A DNA stretch of 64,000 nt, taken from NCBI RefSeq assembly GCF_000821065.1, contig NZ_CDGG01000001.1, positions 682,001 through 746,000 on the forward strand, read 5' to 3'. Numbering within the stretch: position 1 is the stretch's first letter; each line of letters opens with the position of its first letter. Shown in pieces: positions 58,287 to 64,000 of this stretch. The position numbers were made by a program, and so were the translations under genes. The notes beneath the pieces are model-generated. The model saw only the letters and a program-made list of their open reading frames with translations, was not told where the DNA came from and did no database searches. The DNA is from Oceanobacillus oncorhynchi. GTDB taxonomy: Bacteria; Bacillota; Bacilli; Bacillales; Amphibacillaceae.

Positions 58287-59321
58287 ATGTTAGATTTTAA
58301 CGCTTTAGCAAAGAAGGTATTAGAAGGATATGAATTAACAGAGGAAGAAGGATTAGCTATTTTAGAGTGCCCGGATGACGCTGTTTTGCCATTACTGCAT
58401 AGTGCTTATTTGATAAGAAAATATTATTACGGCAATAGGGTTAAACTGAATATGATTATTAACACGAAATCAGGATCTTGTTCAGAAAATTGCGGGTATT
58501 GCGCTCAATCCAGAGATTCAACAAATCCAATTCAAAAATATAGAATGATGGATAAAGATTTGATTGTAAAAGGGGCAGCACGCGCTAATAAAGTTAATGC
58601 AGGAACCTACTGTATTGTTGCAAGCGGAAGAGGGCCAACAACTAGAGAATTAAATAATGTTATCGACGCTGTAAAGGAGATAAAAGAAAAGTATCCTTTG
58701 AAAATTTGTGCTTGTCTTGGTATTTTAAAGCCCGGTCAAGCGGAGCAGTTAAAAGAAGCAGGGGTAGATCGATATAATCATAATATCAATACTTCTGAAG
58801 CGCACCATCCGAATATCACTACTAGTCATACCTATGAGGATCGTATACGAACAGTAAATCAAGTGAAGGATGCTCAGATATCTCCTTGCTCAGGGGTTAT
58901 TGTCGGTATGAGAGAAACGAAACAGGATGTGAATGCTATGGCTTTTGCATTAAAAGAATTAAAAGCGGAATCCATTCCTGTTAATTTTCTGCATGCAATG
59001 GAAGGAACACTTTTAGAAGGGACAGATGAATTAACCCCACTATATTGCTTGAAAGTACTAAGCCTATTTCGTTTTATTAACCCTACAGTAGAAATTAGAG
59101 TTTCTGGAGGAAGAGAAGTTAATCTGAGAAGTCTCCAGCCTCTCAGCTTATATCCGGCCAATTCTATTTTTATAGGAGATTATTTAACAACAATTGGACA
59201 AGCAGCTAAAAATGATATTCAAATGTTGAAAGATTTTGGATTTGAAATTGATTATAATAATTTAGAAACTCCTGTAACTCCAAAAGAGATCTCGGCAGGG
59301 GGTAAAAAGTTCGATCAATGA
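58287..59321 (+). CDS. bioB: Biotin synthase
   Basis: The 344-residue radical-SAM enzyme converts dethiobiotin to biotin. The Fe-S motif SGSCSENCGYCAQS gives Cys65, Cys69 and Cys72; later landmarks are GLEDTSEAHH-type NTSEAHHPNITTSHTYEDR near 175, GVIVGMRET near 205 and the final RVSGGREVNLRSLQPL near 276 with Arg for the second cluster. ATG at 58287 is favoured over a GTG at 58275. No bioA, bioD or bioF follows, so the cell may rely on dethiobiotin from outside or on genes elsewhere. Confidence 0.93.
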   Translation: MLDFNALAKKVLEGYELTEEEGLAILECPDDAVLPLLHSAYLIRKYYYGNRVKLNMIINTKSGSCSENCGYCAQSRDSTNPIQKYRMMDKDLIVKGAARANKVNAGTYCIVASGRGPTTRELNNVIDAVKEIKEKYPLKICACLGILKPGQAEQLKEAGVDRYNHNINTSEAHHPNITTSHTYEDRIRTVNQVKDAQISPCSGVIVGMRETKQDVNAMAFALKELKAESIPVNFLHAMEGTLLEGTDELTPLYCLKVLSLFRFINPTVEIRVSGGREVNLRSLQPLSLYPANSIFIGDYLTTIGQAAKNDIQMLKDFGFEIDYNNLETPVTPKEISAGGKKFDQ

Positions 59322-59609
59322 GAGATAGTAAAGTAATGTATAGCACATGAATTTTAAAAGAATCCATTTGCGTATTATATCATTACGTTTTTTATTGGTC
59401 TGATTTTAACTGCAGTGGAAATGACACAAAAGAGTTATGTGACTTAGGGCTAGGCAAAGTAAATACATCTATAATTGACAGAAATCTATAACTTTAATAT
59501 ATGAAGACCCCGCAGAAAAAGGCTCTTCTTTTTTTCGTCCAAGGGCATAAGTGCGACTTTGTCTGCCCCTCTTGGCTTGCCAATCGCTAAGTCTTCTTTA
59601 ACGAGGTTG

Positions 59610-60080
59610 AGAGCCCGGCCAGCAAACGCCACAGGAAGGGTTGGTTCATCATTCTGATAGAGGCAGTCAATATGCAGCCATGGAGTATCAAGCGCTTTTA
59701 AGAAAACATCATATCACCACAAGCATGAGTCGGAAGGGTAACTGTTATGACAATGCATGTATCGAATCGTTTCATAGTGTAATCAAAAGTTAATTAATAT
59801 TTCATGAAGATTATCAAATCAGAGAGGAAGCAAAGTGTAGTATCTCTCTTACATCATGACGTTTTATAATTCCAAACGAATCCATTCAACAATTGGATAT
59901 ATGTCACCAATAGCGTATGAAAAATTATATTTGCGCAAGATAGCTTCATAGAAGAACGTCATTAGCCTCTGAGTTAAAGAAAGAGGCAGACTTTCCCCTT
60001 TTTTTAACTCAGAGAGAAGCAAGCGGAGCGTGGTAGGAATTTAAAAAATTCACCATTTCTATTGTCCATATTTACTGACA
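59610..60080 (+). pseudogene. Decayed IS3-family orfB fragment and element end
   Basis: The plus strand reads [18 protein letters not shown]...[14 protein letters not shown]...[12 protein letters not shown], stop, then LIFHEDYQIREEAK and more in shifted frames. It matches the intact IS3 orfB at 1737. It starts abruptly within orfB, so the 5' half is lost. The element end, TGACATAGAT, is near 60078-60087. Upstream (59322-59609) no gene is recognised, though the sequence 59510-59608 looks unlike its AT-rich surroundings and may belong to another fragment. Confidence 0.85.
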
Positions 60081-60150
60081 TAGATTCAGCCATTCCATGC
60101 CTTACCCCGTTCAAATTTGATAACTAACTGCCCGAAGTTACCAAGCTTGT

Positions 60151-60590
60151 TTAACTTGACACAATAGTACTATACTCCTCTCTAAGTTTACTGAGTTTTT
60201 CTAAATTTTTTAGAGAACGATCTTCCAGGTTCAATCCAACTAACATTACTACTGTTTCAACAACTGATATAGGAGCTACCATAGAATGAAAATTCCACGT
60301 ATCTCCTCGATAAGCGTACAATATATAATTTGCGAGCTGTTTTACATCGGCGGTAAGTTGATCAGTAAACAGAACAGTTGTCATTCCTAATTATCTAGCA
60401 TAATCAAGTAATGCTTTGGATTCGGGAAGCAATTTTACATATTGAAAAATAACTAAACAGTCCTCTTTTTCAAAATGTATCATGGATTCATAGATTTCAT
60501 GACCACTTTTCGCAGTTCTCTCCATGCTAATCCCAAATCGTTTTAAGCGATGTATAAGCAAATTTCCAAGCCCTTCTGATGAGGAAGGGG
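60151..60590 (-). pseudogene. 5'-truncated MurR/RpiR-family regulator
   Basis: The reverse frame encodes the SIS sugar-phosphate-binding part (MERTAKSGHEIYESMIHFEKEDCLVIFQYV, then SKALLDYAR, stop, LGMTTVLFTDQLTADVKQLANYIL). The helix-turn-helix part is absent because the sequence is cut at the junction with the PHP fragment, and a TAA falls before LGMTTVLF. Only 234 bp of open frame remain. Such regulators often control amino-sugar genes. Confidence 0.75.
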
Positions 60591-60591
60591 C

Positions 60592-60933
60592 ATGAACAAA
60601 ATGCAGGAAGCTAAAAGAAATGGACTTTCTGCTTTAGCCATTACGGAACATTTTAATGCCGGTAATATAATTGAGTTCTATGACATGCTTCAGCAAAATT
60701 TCTCTTATAAAGAGGAGTATTATATGATTGAGGGAATCAAAGTATTCTGCGGCCTGGAAATTGATGTGAAGGAAAATGGACATTTCTTGGTTATTGGTTC
60801 ACGTGATGATATTATGACTATTTCTCGAATGCTGTATCCTTATCATGACAAAAAGGCATTTATATCAGTAATAGATTTGCTTGCATTATTAACAGATTTT
60901 AATGTTTTAAAAATTGGTGCGCATCAAGTATAA
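60592..60933 (+). pseudogene. Truncated PHP-domain phosphoesterase
   Basis: The 113-residue fragment reads AKRNGLSALAITEHFNA, then CGLEIDVKENGHFLVIGS and ends at LKIGAHQV with an immediate stop. PHP proteins normally begin with a metal motif HxH near residue 7 and carry more histidines later; both ends are missing here. With the truncated regulator at its left and IS66 at its right it is probably the product of deletion. It might have been a histidinol-phosphatase-like enzyme. Confidence 0.7.
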
Positions 60934-61252
60934 GATAATGATTTCGGCAATTTTGGGAGTGAAATAAGTATAATTTAAATGAATTTAGGTGAACTTGTAT
61001 AAAGAGTTCTTTTCACAAATCACAAAACAAAATTGCTGGATTTCTTAGCTAGTTATTTTTATAAGGATCCAATCTGTTTTTGAGCCGATTCATTTTCTAT
61101 CACTCATTTGCTTAAATGATAGTTTGCTTTTTTCAAAAGCAGCCAGGACAGTGCTAGAATCAGAGTATTAACGTAAGCGGGAAATAATATGACGCCATGA
61201 CAAATAGCCCTAAAAGGAGTAAACTTTTTGTAAAGAAGCTCCATTAGGGCTA

Positions 61253-62809
61253 TTATGCTTGTTTTATATGTTTTGAAAGTGGCTTCACCTTGGCTTGGAT
61301 ATAAGGACTCCATGGAAAATAGTTTTCCCATTGTTCCGAGTCTTGAAAAATATTAAGCTGGGGAAGTTCCGTAAATAAAACGGTTAAGTATTCAAACGGA
61401 TCAATTCCATTTTCTTTAGCTGTTTGGATAACACTGTATCCAATGGTATTCGCATGAGCTCCAGCTACGCTGGTTGAAAAATACCAGTTTTTACGTCCGA
61501 CGGTGACAGGCCGAATGGAACGTTCTGCGAGATTATTACTAATGAAAAGGCGTCCGTCTGTTAAAAAGCGTTGAAGGGAATCCCTTAACTTTTGTGTATA
61601 ATCCACAGCTTTTTGTAAAGGACCTTTCATTGTAACGAGAGCGTCCAGCCATCCCCAAAACTCCTTCAGTAACGGCTTGCTTTCCAGCTGGCGTTGCTGC
61701 AGGCGTTCCTCTGGAGATAAATCTTTCCATTGCCTTTCCAGCTTGAAAAGCTGGTCACAGTAATGGACGCCGACAGCGCCTTGTCCATTTGAATCATTGG
61801 TCTCTAAAAACTTTCTCCGAACATGCGCCCAGCACGTTTGAAGCTGCACATCTTCTAATTTTTGATAGACGGAATATCCATCACAATGAAGAAGTCCTTG
61901 AAATCCTTTGAGAAAGGTTTCTGCTACTTCAAACCGGCGCGTCTCGGAAGAATGGTAGAGAATAATGGGATGTTCGGCGGCTTCCGCTGTTCGAAATAAC
62001 CATATCCTCGCATCGGCTGTAGCTGACTTTTCGTCTGCCCGGCGTAAAATTTGATAGGTCGTTTCATCAGCGGAGAGCACAGGTTCTAGAAGTAATTTTT
62101 CTCTCATTTGTTGGTACAATGGCTCCAGCCATTCTTCGGAACTTCGAATCGCCCAGTTTGCCAACGTTCGCCGGGAAACCTTCAATCCATATCTTGCCCA
62201 TTCTTTTTCCTGACGATGATAAGGAATACTCATCTCCAGCTTTTGATAGAGATTACAGGCTAACACGCTCGGTCCAGCTAAACTTTTAGCTAAGGCTGGT
62301 TCCGGTGCTTTTTGTCGGAGAATGTGATTTTGACCGGTTTTCTTACAGGCTAAGCATTCATAAGCATGTTCATAATGTACATGTTTTACTAAATGAGCTG
62401 GGATAAACTCTAACTCCGTTCGAGCTTCTCGCTTCCCAAGATGTTTTAATGGGCTGGCACAGCACGAACAGACCTGGCTATCGGACGGAAGAGTGTGTTC
62501 TTCCACCACGATAGGCAAGTCTCTTGTGATATCGGCCCGCTGCCCTTGATATTTTTTTCGCTGATAAGAGATGGTCTCTATTTCAACGGCTTTGTCTGCA
62601 GGTTGCTCTGCCTCGCTAAAAGGGGAATTATTGTCTTCTTCGAAGAAGGAGAGTTGACCTTGAGGATTCTTTTCGGATGATGTTCCAAATAGTCGACGAT
62701 TCATATTGGTCAGCTGGTTAATCAGCTGTTCAATTTGTTTTGCTTGTTTTTCATTTTGAATTGTCAAATGTTCGATTTGTTTCATCAGCTTCTTTTCCAA
62801 TTCTGTCAA
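61253..62809 (-). CDS. IS66-family transposase TnpC
   Basis: The 518-residue transposase has an N-terminal leucine-zipper segment (KKLMKQIEHLTIQNEKQAKQIEQLINQL), an IS66 zinc-finger-like block (VCSCCASPLKHLG near 105 and ACKKTGQN) and the DDE core with SADETTYQIL near 250, LLHCDGYSVYQKL near 320 and NNLAERSIRPVTVGRKNWYF near 450. The TTG at 62807-62809 follows AGGGGG; longer starts at GTG 62818 and TTG 62863 are possible. Intact. Cotranscribed with tnpB. Confidence 0.9.
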   Translation of the reverse strand: MTELEKKLMKQIEHLTIQNEKQAKQIEQLINQLTNMNRRLFGTSSEKNPQGQLSFFEEDNNSPFSEAEQPADKAVEIETISYQRKKYQGQRADITRDLPIVVEEHTLPSDSQVCSCCASPLKHLGKREARTELEFIPAHLVKHVHYEHAYECLACKKTGQNHILRQKAPEPALAKSLAGPSVLACNLYQKLEMSIPYHRQEKEWARYGLKVSRRTLANWAIRSSEEWLEPLYQQMREKLLLEPVLSADETTYQILRRADEKSATADARIWLFRTAEAAEHPIILYHSSETRRFEVAETFLKGFQGLLHCDGYSVYQKLEDVQLQTCWAHVRRKFLETNDSNGQGAVGVHYCDQLFKLERQWKDLSPEERLQQRQLESKPLLKEFWGWLDALVTMKGPLQKAVDYTQKLRDSLQRFLTDGRLFISNNLAERSIRPVTVGRKNWYFSTSVAGAHANTIGYSVIQTAKENGIDPFEYLTVLFTELPQLNIFQDSEQWENYFPWSPYIQAKVKPLSKHIKQA

Positions 62810-62906
62810 CGTATTCACCCCCTGTGTCCAAATAATTTCTTTTATCGTACCACACTTTATCAAAAAGGGAAGAAAAAATTTTTAAAAAAATTTCTCTCCC
62901 CCATGA

Positions 62907-63263
62907 TTAAGTGAGGACACCTAATTTGGCAGGTTGAATTTTTTGTTTTTGATAGATGGAAAAACCGTCAAACAGCCACTCGATTTGTTTTGGTGTCAGT
63001 TTTTCAACGTCGGTTTGCGAACGCGGCCAAGTTAACTTTCCCTGATCGTATCGCTTATAAAGTAAATAAAAACCTTCTCCATCAAACCAGAGAGCTTTAA
63101 ATCGATCCGTCCTTCTCCCGCAGAATAGGAAAACAGATTCATCTAAAATATCTAATTGAAATTGACTGGTGATTACGGAAGCCAGACCATCAATGCCTTT
63201 GCGAAGATCTGTATAGCCACAGACTAAATAACAATTTTTCATCTGGGAGAAGTCAACCAGCAT
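62907..63263 (-). CDS. IS66 accessory protein TnpB
   Basis: The 118-residue IS66 Orf2 protein reads LVCGYTDLRKGIDGLASVI near 13 and VFLFCGRRTDRFKALWFDGEGFYLLYKRYDQGKL near 45, ending TPKQIEWLFDGF. GGAGGTG precedes the ATG. It overlaps the tnpA-like frame by 11 bases and probably helps TnpC. Typical length is 110-120 residues. Confidence 0.92.
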   Translation of the reverse strand: MLVDFSQMKNCYLVCGYTDLRKGIDGLASVITSQFQLDILDESVFLFCGRRTDRFKALWFDGEGFYLLYKRYDQGKLTWPRSQTDVEKLTPKQIEWLFDGFSIYQKQKIQPAKLGVLT

Positions 63264-63423
63264 GGTGGCACACCTCCTTTATCAAGGCAACTGCCAAAGA
63301 TTCCTGACAACCTTCAAAAATTGTTAGCTGTAGAGAATGACAAGAAACTTCCGCTACTGGATTTACAGGCGTAGAGGAAGTTGATGCTGGGATCGTTACG
63401 GGAACAATCGGGTTTTCCTTCAT
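63253..63423 (-). CDS. IS66 tnpA-like short protein
   Basis: The 56-residue frame starts MKENPIVPVTIPASTSSTPV, has GGAGG ten bases upstream of its ATG, and overlaps tnpB. It occupies the tnpA position but is shorter than usual (about 100 residues), with no helix-turn-helix visible; IS66 variants with short first genes exist. It may be a truncated accessory protein or only a leader for coupled translation. Confidence 0.6.
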   Translation of the reverse strand: MKENPIVPVTIPASTSSTPVNPVAEVSCHSLQLTIFEGCQESLAVALIKEVCHHAG

Positions 63424-63699
63424 GAAAACACTACCTCCTATTACTTGTTAAATCCAAGTATAGAGGTAGTTCCGTTATAATAGAATGCGGTCTATTATTT
63501 CCCGCTTACGTATTAACTATGAGTAAGGTAATACGCTTCGTAATAAAAAAATAATGAACGTAGAAAAATCTGAAATAAATGGATATTAATAATCAGCATG
63601 GAAGTGGAGATTAGGACATGTGATGAAAATTTGAAAGGAAAAACAACTTGAATGCCAAAACCAGATATGTTTTAATAGAAAATAAATATCTTAATTTTT

Positions 63700-63778
63700 A
63701 CTTGGGGAGCAATTTTTATTGCTAAGAGAGGGAGCTCTACCCTTGGAATCTGATCTAGTTAATCCTAGCGTAGGGAAG
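63700..63778 (+). ncRNA. TPP riboswitch, first of two
   Basis: The THI-box elements are recognisable: TTGGGGAGC, GCTAAGAGAG (P2/GCTGAGA block), ACCCTTGGAATCTGATCTAG (P3/P4 block) and TAGCGTAGGGAA. It is the more degenerate of the two (GAATCTGATCTAG instead of GAACCTGATCTGG). It controls downstream genes outside the window or an interposed lost gene. Confidence 0.85.
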
Positions 63779-63899
63779 TGATGGCCTGCTTAGTAATAAT
63801 AATCTGTATACAATTTCCGTGCTTCTGAATTCGTTGAATGAATTTTTAAATGCTTATTGAAAGGCTTTAATTATAATAGCTATAAAAATTTAATAAAAT

Positions 63900-63988
63900 T
63901 GTAGGGGGACCAGTGTTGCTGGTTGAGATAGTATCCGTAAGATATAGACCCTTTGAACCTGATCTGGTTGATGCCAGCGTAGGGAACA
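63900..63988 (+). ncRNA. TPP riboswitch, second of two
   Basis: Near-consensus TPP elements: GTAGGGGGACC, GGTTGAGATAG, ACCCTTTGAACCTGATCTGG and TTGATGCCAGCGTAGGGAA. It lies 122 bp downstream of the first, same strand, with no gene between. The regulated thiamine gene must lie beyond 64000. Confidence 0.92.
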
Positions 63989-64000
63989 TACGAGATTTAC

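Larger units (their letters stand above)
61173..63509 (-). mobile_element. Complete IS66-family element
   Basis: The element is 2337 bp with terminal inverted repeats GTAAGCGGGAAATAATA (61173-61189 and 63493-63509). It is flanked by the 8-bp target duplication GTATTAAC (61165-61172 and 63510-63517), a hallmark of IS66. The genes are tnpA-like (63253-63423), tnpB (62907-63263) and tnpC (61253-62809). Intact genes and matching duplications suggest a recent insertion. Confidence 0.94.

Noticed and set aside
1-64000. CRISPR array, tRNA or rRNA genes, prophage structural genes
   Set aside because: None was recognised; the tandem repeats present are coding minisatellites or IS-end arrays, and XRE genes alone do not show a prophage.

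Overview
The window looks like the chromosome of a low-G+C, endospore-forming Bacillaceae relative, of the Oceanobacillus/Virgibacillus kind. The evidence is AT-rich DNA with strong AGGAGG ribosome sites and TTG/GTG starts, several YheC/YheD-type ATP-grasp genes, a teichoic-acid and LCP cell-wall set, LysM-NlpC/P60 and WalR-type wall-hydrolase signals, a YvrI-like sigma factor, BirA-type and TPP-riboswitch regulation, and strongly acidic wall proteins of the sort common in halo-alkaliphiles. No rRNA, tRNA or CRISPR array was seen. The genus is an inference. Layout: 1-5.4 kb holds three YheC/D-like genes. One is internally shortened and runs off the left edge, one is split by an IS3-family element and also frameshifted, and one is a long version with an acylphosphatase-like tail. 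A GntR/UTRA regulator follows. 6.7-14.8 kb is a cell-wall hydrolase island: an amidase and a glucosaminidase sharing signal peptide, acidic minisatellite and peptidoglycan-binding arrays, flanking a YvrI-like sigma gene and a YvrJ/DUF2922/DUF1659 mini-operon. Both hydrolases carry the same bipartite promoter-like motif at the same spacing. 15-22 kb is wall polymer biology: TagO, an ATP-grasp enzyme, an LCP ligase, TagD, another YheC/D protein and a LysM-NlpC/P60 hydrolase. 22.6-30.6 kb has nagA, two more YheC/D genes, relics of IS200 and ISL3 elements, and UDP-glucose dehydrogenase. 31-35.7 kb is regulator-rich (VOC, PadR, TetR/SDR, XRE genes) and part of it is bracketed by inverted IS21-end-like repeats. 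Two catabolic operons follow. 35.8-43.3 kb encodes FadR-type GntR, a DctPQM TRAP transporter, a PPC-domain protein, a 3-hydroxyisobutyrate/L-threonate dehydrogenase-like enzyme, a DUF1537 acid-sugar kinase and a class II aldolase/decarboxylase. This matches four-carbon acid-sugar use (threonate/erythronate type) but lacks the known OtnI isomerase. 43.8-50.8 kb encodes a second GntR/UTRA regulator, an argininosuccinate-lyase-like enzyme, a TAXI-TRAP transporter and an opine-dehydrogenase-like enzyme, preceded by a decayed copy of that last gene. This is the best candidate for an undescribed system, possibly uptake and cleavage of an N-substituted aspartate or opine. 51-64 kb is mosaic: two unrecognised small genes, an FGGY kinase, an arsRBC operon, a Cys/His-rich small protein, a biotin locus with intact BirA operator and bioB but decayed bioY, several broken genes (LacI, SRPBCC, RpiR, PHP), a complete IS66 element with 8-bp target duplication, and two tandem TPP riboswitches at the right edge whose target gene lies outside the window.
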